Shown: positions 6,986 through 13,924 of the stretch, one piece after another | Layout: every line of letters begins with the position of its first letter | Numbering within the stretch: position 1 is the first letter of the stretch | Assembly (NCBI GenBank): GCA_048498995.1 | Contig: JBEHWX010000116.1 | Location: 1-17,573 of the forward strand | Length of the DNA stretch: 17,573 nt | Direction: 5' to 3' | DNA from: JBEHWX01 sp048498995 | GTDB lineage: Bacteria > Bacteroidota > Ignavibacteria > OLB7 | Notes under the pieces: model-generated | What the model was told of the DNA's origin: nothing | Databases searched by the model: none | The model's input: only the letters and a program-made list of their open reading frames with translations | Translations under genes and position numbers: made by a program

Positions 6986-7525
6986 TCAGCGGGAGAGCGC
7001 CACCCGGTCGGGATTGTCGAGGACGAAATCCTTCCAGCTCCGGGCGCGGCCGCGGCTGCGTCCCGACCTGTTGGCGTGGCAGATCGCGATCGCCAGCGCG
7101 TCCGACGCGTCGGTGGTGAAGTCGTTCTCCACCGAGAGCATCTTGGAGACCATGAACTCCACCTGCTCCTTGGTCGCGTTGCCGCTGCCGGTGACCGACA
7201 GCTTCACCTCGCGCGGGGCGTACTCGGCCGTCGGAATCTGCCGGAGCACGGCGGCCAGGATCGCCACGCCGCGGGCGTGGCCGAGCTTCAGCGTCGACTG
7301 CACGTTCTTCGAGTAGAAAGCCGATTCGATGGCGAAGAAATCGGGACAGGTTCGCTCGATCACCTCCATCAGGCCGGTATGGATCGTGCCGAGCCGCTCC
7401 GGAAGCGACATGCTCCCCTTCATCCTGATGATCCCGTAATCGACCAGAACCATCTTCCCCCCCTCGCAGTCGACGACCCCGTATCCGGTGATCAGCGTTC
7501 CAGGGTCGACCCCCATAATGCGCAT
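6986..7525 (-). CDS. ruvC: Crossover junction endodeoxyribonuclease RuvC
   Basis: RuvC resolves Holliday junctions during recombination by paired nicking, working with the RuvAB branch-migration motor. The 179-residue protein starts MRIMGVDPGT, giving the first catalytic Asp at residue 7. The second acidic residue is E67 in FFAIESAFYSKN, and the closing pair D139 and D142 lies in TTDASDALAIAICH, so all four metal-binding acids are present. Length matches the family (about 160-180). I chose ATG 7523-7525 because the fold begins there and AGGAG lies 6 nt upstream. The open frame extends 21 residues further, but that part is unlike RuvC. The neighbours are dedA downstream and a divergent DUF2723 gene; ruvA and ruvB, which often follow, are not here. 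The C-terminal Arg/Ser-rich tail (about 153-165) is poorly conserved in general. Confidence 0.96.
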   Translation of the reverse strand: MRIMGVDPGTLITGYGVVDCEGGKMVLVDYGIIRMKGSMSLPERLGTIHTGLMEVIERTCPDFFAIESAFYSKNVQSTLKLGHARGVAILAAVLRQIPTAEYAPREVKLSVTGSGNATKEQVEFMVSKMLSVENDFTTDASDALAIAICHANRSGRSRGRARSWKDFVLDNPDRVALSR

Positions 7526-7751
7526 CGGTGCTCCTCGAAACGAACGTTCATCTGCTCTCGAACCACGAACATCGGCCTGCATGCTCACGCGGTCCGGCCA
7601 AGGTACGGCACAACGTCGTTGAATACCAATGCACGGCGAAAGATCGTAGATTGAACGCCCGTCGCGCCGGGCCGCACGCCGCGGCGATCGGTTCTCCCCG
7701 GTCCGCCGACCGGGGATCTCACTACGTCGTCATCCGCTCATATATAGAAGT

Positions 7752-9803
7752 ATGACCTCGACCACGGCCACTCCGCCGGAGTCGGACGCGCGCGACCGCC
7801 GCGTCCCCCGCCTCGCCGCGCTCGCCGTCACCCTGGTGGCGCTCGTCGTCTACCTGCTGACGATGAACCGGACCTTCGGCTTCATCGACAAGGGAGAGCT
7901 CGTCGCCGTCGCCAGCACGCTCGGCATAGCCCATCCGACCGGGTATCCGACGATCATGCTCCTCGGCTATCTCTTCACGAAGATTCTGCCGATGCGGGAG
8001 GTGCTGGCGCTCAACGCGATGGCCGCGCTCCTGACGGCGGCCGGCGCCGGGATGATGACGCTTCTGCTGCACGATCTTCTCGGCCGGCTCGGCACCTCGC
8101 CGACGGCCACGGCGGCTCCCGTGACGGCGCGGAAGGGGCGTGGCCGCGCCGACGCGCGCGCCGCGGGGACGACGCGTCCAGAGGTGACGCGCGAGCCGAT
8201 CGCCGATCCGTGGCGCTCGATCTATGCCGGGCTGGCCGCGCTCTTCACCGCCTTTACCGCCACCTGGTGGGATCAGGGGAACGGCTTCGAGGTCTATTCC
8301 CTCCACGCGCTGATGATGCCGCTGGTGACGCTCCTCTTCCTCCGCTATGTCGATGAGGAGATCGTGCGCTCGGCCTCCGACACGGTCGGCTCGAAGGGGG
8401 CGATCGGATTCACGCGGCGCGGCTGGCTCTTCGCGCTGGCGCTCGGCCTGTCGTTCACCAACCACATGACCACGATCCTTCTGGCGCCGGCGTTTCTGGT
8501 CTATTACTTCTGGCGGCTCGGGCTCCGGAAGGAGAGCTTTCTCCGCCTCCTCTATCTGGCTCCCGGGTTCATCGTCGGGCTTCTCCCCTACCTCTGGCTG
8601 CCGATCCGCGCGTCGATGCATCCCCGGTTCAACTGGGGAAACCCGGACACCATGAAGCGCTTCCTCGACCATGTTTCCGGCAAGCAGTATCAGGTCTGGA
8701 TGTTCTCGAGCTCGGAGACGTTCGCCGAACAGTCCGCCTACTTCTTCGGCAACCTGCCGGCCGAGCTCGGCTATCTCGGGGTGATCGTGGCGCTGGCCGG
8801 CGCGGCGCGGCTGTTCATGACCAACCGGCGGCTCGGCGCGTTCGCCCTGCTCCTGTTCGTGGCCTGCGTGGTCTATGCCGGCGGCTACGACATCATGGAG
8901 ATCGGCCCCTACTATCTGACGGCGATCTTCGCGATCGGCATCTGGGGGGCGGCCGGCATCGCCTGGGCGCACGAGCGGTTCGGATCGCGCGCGGCGGCTC
9001 CGCTGGCCGCGGCGCTCGCGCTGCTCGCGCTGGCGATCAACTACCGCGAGGCCGACGAGAGCGGCAACCGGATGGTGGAGGACATGACGGTGAACGTCCT
9101 CTCCTCGATGCCGAGCAACGCGGTGATCTTCTCCTCGCAGTGGGATTTCTGGCTGGCCGGAAGCTTCTACATGCAGGGGGTGGAGCGGATGCGGCCGGAC
9201 GTGCTGGTGGTCGATCCGGAGCTGCTTCGCCGCTCCTGGTATCTCGACGAGCTGACGCACAACCATCCGGAGTTCATGGCCTCGGTGGCGATGGAAGTGG
9301 AGGCGTTCCGGACGGAGGTCTACAAGTTCGAGCACGATCTGCCATACGATCCGATGACGATCGAGGGGGCCTACGTGGGGATGATGGACGCGATGATCGA
9401 CCGGCAGATCGAGCGCCGGCCGGTGTTCGTCGGCGCGGAGGTGCGTCCCGATCTCGGCACCCGCTTCCGCCGCGTGCCGTATCATCTGACGCTCCGCCTC
9501 ATGCCCCAGGACAGCGGTTATCTGCCGGAGAGCTTTCCGGCCTACCGGTATCATCCCTGGCCGGGACATATCGACGGCTACACGGCGAAGGTGGCGGAGC
9601 TCTACGGGCGGAGCCTCTATGCCCGCGCGCTCTACGAGGCGGAGTTCAAACGGGACTCGCTGGCGCTGAAGTATCTCTCCGCCGCCATCACCTTCGATCC
9701 CGGTTATGCGGTGCGGGATATCCCGAGTCTGCCGCTCAACAGCGAGGATCAGGTGAAGGGGACGATCGCGTTCTTCGAGGGGCTGCGGATGATGCATCGC
9801 TGA
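7752..9803 (+). CDS. DUF2723 membrane protein (GT117/TMEM260-like)
   Basis: This 683-residue protein has the N-terminal DUF2723 signature: a first membrane helix at about 21-38, then DKGELVAVASTLGIAHPTGYP (46-66), containing D46 and E49 as in GT-C sugar transferases. It continues with about ten more hydrophobic segments to residue ~430 and the WDQGNGFEVYSLHAL and LSFTNHMTT segments typical of the family. The last 250 residues are soluble and probably extracytoplasmic. DUF2723 proteins are classed with GT117; the eukaryotic relative TMEM260 transfers mannose to protein. Bacterial members are often called protein O-mannosyl or DUF2723 transferases without a known substrate. Residues about 113-148 are an Ala/Arg/Thr-rich insert unlike the rest. 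TATATA at 7741-7746 ends only 5 nt before the ATG and no Shine-Dalgarno is seen, so the mRNA may be leaderless. Confidence 0.88.
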   Translation: MTSTTATPPESDARDRRVPRLAALAVTLVALVVYLLTMNRTFGFIDKGELVAVASTLGIAHPTGYPTIMLLGYLFTKILPMREVLALNAMAALLTAAGAGMMTLLLHDLLGRLGTSPTATAAPVTARKGRGRADARAAGTTRPEVTREPIADPWRSIYAGLAALFTAFTATWWDQGNGFEVYSLHALMMPLVTLLFLRYVDEEIVRSASDTVGSKGAIGFTRRGWLFALALGLSFTNHMTTILLAPAFLVYYFWRLGLRKESFLRLLYLAPGFIVGLLPYLWLPIRASMHPRFNWGNPDTMKRFLDHVSGKQYQVWMFSSSETFAEQSAYFFGNLPAELGYLGVIVALAGAARLFMTNRRLGAFALLLFVACVVYAGGYDIMEIGPYYLTAIFAIGIWGAAGIAWAHERFGSRAAAPLAAALALLALAINYREADESGNRMVEDMTVNVLSSMPSNAVIFSSQWDFWLAGSFYMQGVERMRPDVLVVDPELLRRSWYLDELTHNHPEFMASVAMEVEAFRTEVYKFEHDLPYDPMTIEGAYVGMMDAMIDRQIERRPVFVGAEVRPDLGTRFRRVPYHLTLRLMPQDSGYLPESFPAYRYHPWPGHIDGYTAKVAELYGRSLYARALYEAEFKRDSLALKYLSAAITFDPGYAVRDIPSLPLNSEDQVKGTIAFFEGLRMMHR

Positions 9804-9837
9804 GGTGCCGGCCTCCCGCGCGATGGCCCGGCGCCTC
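9802..9837 (+). terminator. GC-rich hairpin at the DUF2723 stop codon, terminator-like
   Basis: GAGGTGCCGG (9802-9811) pairs with CCGGCGCCTC (9828-9837) over 10 bp with one G-U pair, around a 16-nt loop that can pair further by two bases. The left arm overlaps the TGA stop. No T-tract follows, so it may serve as a 3'-end stabiliser or a Rho-assisted stop. Confidence 0.4.
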
Positions 9838-10149
9838 GTGCGCGTGTCGGCGGCATCGCGCTCGTCGGCACGGCGTTGGATGAGCGTGGCGGCACGCCGG
9901 CCCGCGCGCGGCGATGCGAGGGCGTCGTTGTGAGGGCGCTCCGCGTGTTGCGAGGGTGGGGCGTACCCGGGAGCGACGTGGCTGGTTTGAGCCCGCGTGG
10001 GAGTGCTTCGATGGGTGGCGGCGCGCGAATACAGTTCGAGATGAACCGGTGAGCGCGCAGCGTGTATCTTCGGGGCTCGATCGAACGATCCTGATGATAC
10101 CGATGCGGCCGGCGCGTGGTGCGCGGCCGCTTCACTCGAAGCACGATTC
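9838..10149. other. Intergenic region before the MarR gene
   Basis: I see no gene in these 312 bp. Near the right end lies a candidate control region for the MarR gene: TGTATCTTCG at 10063-10072 (TATCTT as -10, no good -35), an inverted repeat GATCG-AA-CGATC at 10079-10090 close to the expected transcript start, and a leader hairpin with 7-bp arms GCGGCCG (10105-10111) and CGGCCGC (10124-10130). The remainder is high-GC sequence without evident structure. Confidence 0.5.
10063..10090 (+). promoter_or_regulatory. Possible promoter and operator of the MarR gene
   Basis: The 10-mer TGTATCTTCG (10063-10072) is identical to one upstream of the DnaJ-type gene on the other strand. About 7 nt after TATCTT, an inverted repeat GATCG-AA-CGATC (10079-10090) could be bound by the MarR dimer for autoregulation, which is common in this family. 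The arms are only 5 bp, so chance is a real alternative. Confidence 0.3.
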
Positions 10150-10611
10150 ATGGAGCACGGAGAGGAAACCACGGTCCGCGCCATGCGGACGGAGATGTCG
10201 GTGGCCGAAGCCTTGATGAGCCTGCGAGGGGCCGAGCGCGCGGTGTTCGCGCGGTTCGATGTCGTCTGCGGGGAGTTCGGCATCACGTCGACGCAGTACC
10301 AGATACTCTGCATCCTCCGCGACGCACACCCGGGAGGATGTCCGCGATTCGAGATCACGGCGAATCTCGTCGACCGCTCGCCGGACGTGACCCGCGCGAT
10401 CGACCGGCTTGCCGGGATGGGATATGTGACCCGCGGCCGCTCGCACAGCGATCGGCGTCTGTCGATCACCTGCATCACCGAGTCGGGGCTCGATCTGCTG
10501 CGGCGGATGGACCCGATGATCGGCCAGGTACATGGTTACGTGGCCGACCGTCTCTCCAGCTCCGAGAGCGAGGAGCTGCTCCGGCTCTGTCGGAAGCTTC
10601 ATTGCGGCTGA
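10150..10611 (+). CDS. MarR-family transcriptional regulator
   Basis: This 153-residue protein has the usual MarR length. Residues about 44-110 are the winged helix: GITSTQYQILCILRDAH is the helix before the HTH, NLVDRSPDVTRAIDRLAGMGYV (72-93) contains the recognition helix, and GRSHSDRRLSITCITESG (96-113) is the wing with the family's conserved DRR and the T-x-x-G that follows. Flanking helices (18-40 and 115-148) should form the dimer interface. Members usually repress nearby genes and respond to small ligands. It is the gene just before the fimbrial locus, same strand, with 428 bp between, so it may control it, but no matching site in the fimbrial promoter was found. No good ribosome site precedes ATG 10150; Met12 is another possible start. 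Six cysteines are present, so redox sensing is conceivable. Confidence 0.88.
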   Translation: MEHGEETTVRAMRTEMSVAEALMSLRGAERAVFARFDVVCGEFGITSTQYQILCILRDAHPGGCPRFEITANLVDRSPDVTRAIDRLAGMGYVTRGRSHSDRRLSITCITESGLDLLRRMDPMIGQVHGYVADRLSSSESEELLRLCRKLHCG

Positions 10612-10647
10612 GCATTGCGGCTGAGCATTGCGGCTGAGCATTGCAGG
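10600..10647. repeat. 13-bp tandem repeat at the 3' end of the MarR gene
   Basis: TGAGCATTGCGGC occurs at 10609-10621 and 10622-10634, with a degenerate third copy at 10635-10647 and a partial copy (CATTGCGGC) at 10600-10608. The first full unit begins with the TGA stop of the MarR gene. Because the period is 13, the three TGA triplets fall in three different frames. Confidence 0.9.
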
Positions 10648-10703
10648 CGCGCGCTCGAATTCAGTCGAATCTTGGAGAAAGATGATGCAAAGATGATTTT
10701 TTC

Positions 10704-10733
10704 TTGCGGGGGATTTGTGTTAGAACATATCTT
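10704..10733 (+). promoter_or_regulatory. Candidate promoter of the fimbrial operon
   Basis: In an AT-rich patch after the MarR gene, TTGCGG (10704-10709) and TATCTT (10728-10733) are 18 nt apart. The same bases also fit a Bacteroidota-type pattern, TTG then TATCTTTG (matching TAnnTTTG). Transcription would begin near 10740, leaving a leader of about 300 nt before the major subunit gene. No other promoter in the region looked better. Confidence 0.35.
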
Positions 10734-10739
10734 TGCAAG

Positions 10740-11039
10740 CTCTTGACGGGACTCACCCACCTGGCAGGAGCCCTACACGAAGGAGGTCGGCAACGGCCGC
10801 CGGAGTAGAAGTGAAGAGGGGTGGAATAGTGATGACGTGCGTGGGATGGTTTAAGTGGTTGGTTAAGAACTTCTTCGTAGGTTCGTATTCGCATAGTTCA
10901 CATGGGGTCGGGATTAGGGAGCTGGACTCTCCTGAGCATCTCGAGCTGCAGCAACGGCACCTGGACATGTCGGCTGCGCGGTACGCAACCCCATTTCACG
11001 TACAACTGGACACAATCGTTTTTCAACTTAGGGGGACCA
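10740..11039 (+). other. Long 5' leader of the major fimbrial subunit gene
   Basis: These roughly 300 bp have no convincing gene and lower GC than their surroundings. They include a perfect Shine-Dalgarno AAGGAGGT (10780-10787) with no start codon at a usable distance, overlapping a small hairpin with a GCAA tetraloop (GGTCG 10785-10789, CGGCC 10794-10798). Open frames cross the leader but look non-coding. I could not match it to a known riboswitch consensus such as GEMM. The real ribosome site of the next gene is GGGGGA just before 11040. Confidence 0.45.
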
Positions 11040-11582
11040 ATGAACACGAAGCTTTTCGCTCTCGCCACTGCTTGCCTTGCCATTTGCGCTACGTCCGCGT
11101 TCGGTCAGGCCACCGTTACGGCCACGGCCACGGTCAGCGTGCCGATCACGGCGACCGCCACTGCTGATCTCCAGTTCGGAACGATCACGCGCGGCGGCAC
11201 CTCGGCCATCCTGGCCACGGCGGCCAGCGCGGCCGCGGTCAACTTCAGCGGCGACGAGTCCGATAACATCACGATCACCGTTCCGGGAACCGTGACCCTC
11301 AACTCGACCAACGGCAACGCCGGTGGCTCGATGACCGCGACGATCGATCGCGCCAACCTCCGCACCAACACCACGAGCACGCAGGGCTCGGCCACCGCGG
11401 CTGATGCTTCCTCGGGCACCGTGACCAAGGCTCTCTCCACCGACGCTTCGGGCGACGGCACCAACAATGACGGCCTCGGCCAGCTCTACCTCTGGATCGG
11501 CGGCTCGGTTACGGCCGGCGCCACCCAGCAGCGTGGCAGCTACTCGGGAACGTTCACGGTGTCGGCGGCCTACTCCAACTAA
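11040..11582 (+). CDS. DUF4402 fimbrial major subunit (predicted)
   Basis: This 180-residue exported protein has a signal peptide ending about SAFG at residue 22. The mature chain begins with a strictly alternating Thr/Val/Ala stretch, QATVTATATVSVPITATATA (23-42), suited to act as a donated beta strand. It is followed by DLQFGTITRGG and a Ser/Thr/Ala-rich beta domain. The end is LYLWIGGSVTAG, then QQRGSYSGTFTVSAAYSN (163-180), the typical close of DUF4402 domains. There is no cysteine in the mature part. DUF4402 proteins occur as pilin-like subunits of chaperone-usher systems. GGGGGA lies 5 nt before the ATG, the best ribosome site in the locus. Placement first in the operon, with a hairpin after it, suggests the most abundant subunit. 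An in-frame upstream extension to 10902 lacks a signal and is not used. Confidence 0.85.
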   Translation: MNTKLFALATACLAICATSAFGQATVTATATVSVPITATATADLQFGTITRGGTSAILATAASAAAVNFSGDESDNITITVPGTVTLNSTNGNAGGSMTATIDRANLRTNTTSTQGSATAADASSGTVTKALSTDASGDGTNNDGLGQLYLWIGGSVTAGATQQRGSYSGTFTVSAAYSN

Positions 11583-11605
11583 TACGTTCCTCAATTCTGT
11601 CGAGT

Positions 11606-11642
11606 GCCGGCGCGCCCGCGGAGATTTCCGCTGCGCGCCGGC
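11606..11642 (+). promoter_or_regulatory. Intercistronic hairpin between major subunit and chaperone genes
   Basis: GCCGGCGCGC (11606-11615) and GCGCGCCGGC (11633-11642) are perfect 10-bp arms. A further 5-bp stem inside, GCGGA (11618-11622) with TCCGC (11627-11631), closes a GATT loop. It begins 23 nt after the subunit stop and ends 15 nt before the chaperone ATG, so its foot abuts the ribosome-binding region. No T-tract follows. It could stop some transcripts, protect the upstream mRNA, or dampen chaperone translation. Confidence 0.65.
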
Positions 11643-11657
11643 GCGGATTATACTGCC

Positions 11658-12527
11658 ATGAGATTTCCAGCCGTCCCCCCCATGTGCCGGGGCTTCCTCG
11701 TAGCCGTATTCCTCGTTGCGCTCGCGGCCGTTGCCTCGGCGCAGATCGAAGTGGCTCCGACCCGCGTGCTGCTTTCGATGCGGGATCGGTCGAAGGAAGT
11801 CAACGTCATCAATAATTCCACCAATCCGGTGGAGGTGACGGCTGATCTGGGATTCAAGCTCATCAGGACCGATTCCCTCGGACGGATGACTCTCGATTCG
11901 TCGGCTACTCCGGAGGAGGCCGCCCGCTCCTGCGAGCGCTTCCTGAAGATCTTCCCGAGGAAATTCATCCTCGCGCCCGGAGCCTCCCGCATGGTTCGCG
12001 TGCTCATCGTTCCGGGTGACAGCACCGATGAGGGGGAATACTGGGGACGAATCATCTTCGGCAGTACTCCGATCATCCGCGTGCCCGCCGAGGACACGAC
12101 GGATGCCATTCGTACGAATCTCACGATGCGGATCGAGCTGGACCTTCCGGTGATTTTCCGCAAAGGCAACGTACAGACGGGAATTGAATTTGAAGGACTG
12201 ACCGCGCGCAACGAGGGAGAAGCCACCGTGGCGCTTCTGGATACCAAGCGTACCGGAAACAGCGCGTATCGTGGAACCCTGGTTGCCGTGCTCAAGGGAG
12301 CGGATGGTAGCGAGGTGGCAAGGACGGAGGAACAGTTCACGACCGAGTTCAAGCTCCGCAAGCGACTGCAGTTTCCCAAGCTGAGCGAGGGGAGCTACAC
12401 GCTGGAGCTCGAATCCAAGAGCGTCAAGAAAGGCGCCGCGAACGAAGCCGTTATTCCGTCGGACCCCGTCTCGAAAACCTACGCGCTCACGGTATCGAAA
12501 ACAGGAATTCAGACCGCGTTGAAATGA
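11658..12527 (+). CDS. Periplasmic fimbrial chaperone (PapD/archaic type)
   Basis: This 289-residue protein has a signal peptide ending ASA|Q at residue 28. The first Ig-like domain has the family pattern: APTRVLLSMRDRSKEVNVINNS (33-54), where R36 matches the subunit-anchoring arginine of PapD. It continues with FPRKFILAPGASRMVRVLIVPG (99-120), EGEYWGRIIF (125-134) and the G1-strand-like region LPVIFRKGN (163-171). The second domain (about 175-282) is more divergent. Such chaperones hold subunits by donor-strand complementation in the periplasm and hand them to the usher. The chain is longer than classical FGL/FGS chaperones (about 220-250), mostly in the second domain. The only mature cysteine is C92. 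ATG 11658 is preferred because the signal peptide begins there; the upstream frame is an Arg/Pro-rich stretch across the hairpin. Its stop is 20 bp before the next gene, indicating one transcript. Confidence 0.85.
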   Translation: MRFPAVPPMCRGFLVAVFLVALAAVASAQIEVAPTRVLLSMRDRSKEVNVINNSTNPVEVTADLGFKLIRTDSLGRMTLDSSATPEEAARSCERFLKIFPRKFILAPGASRMVRVLIVPGDSTDEGEYWGRIIFGSTPIIRVPAEDTTDAIRTNLTMRIELDLPVIFRKGNVQTGIEFEGLTARNEGEATVALLDTKRTGNSAYRGTLVAVLKGADGSEVARTEEQFTTEFKLRKRLQFPKLSEGSYTLELESKSVKKGAANEAVIPSDPVSKTYALTVSKTGIQTALK

Positions 12528-12547
12528 GATAGGTTGGTGATCTGGCG

Positions 12548-13102
12548 ATGAAGTTCTCTTCTGGATTTCCCGGCGTGCCCGGTGGGGTGCGCCGATGGAT
12601 GATCATCGCCACGCTGACTCTGGGATTGTTTCCGTTCGTTGACAAGACCGCCTATAGCGTGGTGACGATCGTGGTGACCGGTACGCACGGCCTCACCTTC
12701 GGCACCATCGCGCGCTCGGGAACCGTTACCATTGCGTCGTCGTCGTCGAACGCCGCGCGCTTCACGGTAACCGGCTCGAAAAAGAATGATGTGACGCTGT
12801 CGATCATTCGTGGCGCGATGTCCACGTCATCCGGTTCGAGCTCATCATCGTCGCTGCGGCAGATGACGCCGACACTGTCGGCCTCGACCTGCCAGTACAG
12901 CACGAACAACGGCTCCACCTGGAACAACTTCCAGGGAGTCATTATCGGTATCGTCTACGCCTCGACGACGTTTCCGAACAGTGGTGGAACGACGTCATCG
13001 ATATTGGTACGGGTGGGCGGTTCGGCGACGGCCGATTCCAGACAGCAGCGTGGCTCGTATTCCGGTTCGGTTACCTTGTCGGCATCATACGACAACAATT
13101 GA
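12548..13102 (+). CDS. DUF4402-like fimbrial subunit 2
   Basis: This 184-residue protein has an N-terminal export signal (basic GGVRRW, hydrophobic 18-31). The mature chain has a short lead-in, then VVTGTHGLTFGTIARSGTV (42-60), NAARFTVTGSKK, a Ser-rich loop (92-102), CQYSTNNGSTWNNF (115-128) with the only cysteine at 115, and the ending QQRGSYSGSVTLSASY (166-181). The ending and LTFG start align with the major subunit; the cysteine segment is shared with the next two genes and not with the first. It has only about 10-14 residues before the LTFG strand, compared with over 20 in the major subunit. I infer a minor or tip-related subunit of the same fibre. It starts 20 bp after the chaperone stop. 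Paralogy with the next two proteins is clear; precise role is unknown. Confidence 0.8.
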   Translation: MKFSSGFPGVPGGVRRWMIIATLTLGLFPFVDKTAYSVVTIVVTGTHGLTFGTIARSGTVTIASSSSNAARFTVTGSKKNDVTLSIIRGAMSTSSGSSSSSSLRQMTPTLSASTCQYSTNNGSTWNNFQGVIIGIVYASTTFPNSGGTTSSILVRVGGSATADSRQQRGSYSGSVTLSASYDNN

Positions 13103-13231
13103 GCAGGGGCTGCGCGAGATTCGATAGTTCTTTCAAAATTCTTTCCCGGGCTGCGGTTCAAGGCGTGGTAATTGTGTGGACAGAGCCACGATCGACAACG
13201 AATCGATGTGTGGTAGAGCAAGGAGCCCGGA

Positions 13232-13852
13232 ATGACGAACACATGGAAGCGGCTGCCATCGAAGGCGGCCGGAATCCCAATTCGCCGAATCTGGCCGTGG
13301 ATGATGGTCGTGCTGTTGACAGGCATCTCCATCGCCCGAGCCGATTACCCGATCACGATCACCGGGACGAATAATCTCGCCTTCGGTATCATGTTTCGGA
13401 ACAGCTCGGCATCGGTGAGCTACGGATCGGCGAATGCGGCCCGGTTCACGGTAACCGGCAGGAAAAGTCAGTCGGTAACGCTGATCGTCTCCATGACGGC
13501 GATGATCACCGGCAACGGGGCGGTCACGGGACTGGTCCGACGGCTGATGTCTCCAACGCTGACGATGCAATCGTGTCAGTACAGTCTCGACAACGGGGCA
13601 ACCTGGCGCGCGTTCACATCGTCGAACGGAGCGACCGCGACGGTAACGACCACGTTTCCGCGCGGCTCCGGTACGAACAGCTCGATACTCGTCCGGGTGG
13701 GAGCGACCCTCACAAGCGCGCTGACGCAGCAGAGGGGAAATTATCTCGGACTGATCTCCCTGAACGCGGAGTACGACGACGGCAATAATGGTCACGGCAA
13801 CGACGATGACCATGATGACGACAGTAATCCGGGGCATGGTTGGGGCTGGTAG
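13232..13852 (+). CDS. DUF4402-like fimbrial subunit 3 with Asp/His-rich tail
   Basis: This 206-residue protein has a hydrophobic export signal (about 20-36, ending near ARA|D). The domain follows the pattern of the neighbouring paralogues: ITITGTNNLAFGIMFRN (41-57), NAARFTVTGRKS, SCQYSLDNGATWRAF (114-128) with the single cysteine at 115, ILVRVGATLTSALTQQRGNY, and a last strand LGLISLNAEY ending at 181. A tail of 25 residues after that strand is absent from the other subunits; it contains eight Asp, three His and two Trp, with Gly and Asn. It could bind metal ions or lie outside the folded domain. AGGAG lies 8 nt before the ATG. There is a 129-bp gap upstream and a small perfect hairpin (GGGATC...GATCCC, 13852-13869) at the stop. 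Confidence 0.78.
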   Translation: MTNTWKRLPSKAAGIPIRRIWPWMMVVLLTGISIARADYPITITGTNNLAFGIMFRNSSASVSYGSANAARFTVTGRKSQSVTLIVSMTAMITGNGAVTGLVRRLMSPTLTMQSCQYSLDNGATWRAFTSSNGATATVTTTFPRGSGTNSSILVRVGATLTSALTQQRGNYLGLISLNAEYDDGNNGHGNDDDHDDDSNPGHGWGW

Positions 13853-13924
13853 GGATCGACGCAGATCCCGGTCGTCGGAAGTTTGACGAACGCCAGATTT
13901 ATTGACATCGTAGGCATGTGAGAT

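Noticed and set aside
7526..7588. 21-residue N-terminal extension of RuvC
   Set aside because: RuvC begins at the first beta strand containing Asp7, and AGGAG precedes ATG 7523-7525.
7722..10478. A 918-codon minus-strand open frame opposite the DUF2723 and MarR genes
   Set aside because: Both plus-strand genes have clear family signatures. The antisense frame has none and has shadow-like composition.
10902..11039. In-frame N-terminal extension of subunit 1
   Set aside because: The extension would bury the signal peptide, and the strong GGGGGA site sits at the ATG at 11040.
10740..11039. Cyclic-di-GMP (GEMM) or other known riboswitch in the fimbrial leader
   Set aside because: I looked for the GEMM core and for SAM/SAH-like cores by eye. 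Fragments such as GCAACGG appear, but no consensus fits.
10832..11167. Small ORF in the fimbrial leader beginning MTCVGWFKWLVKNFF
   Set aside because: It overlaps the subunit gene by over 100 bp in another frame, has poor ribosome-site spacing, and turns into shadow sequence (His/Arg/Gly-rich). Left as leader.
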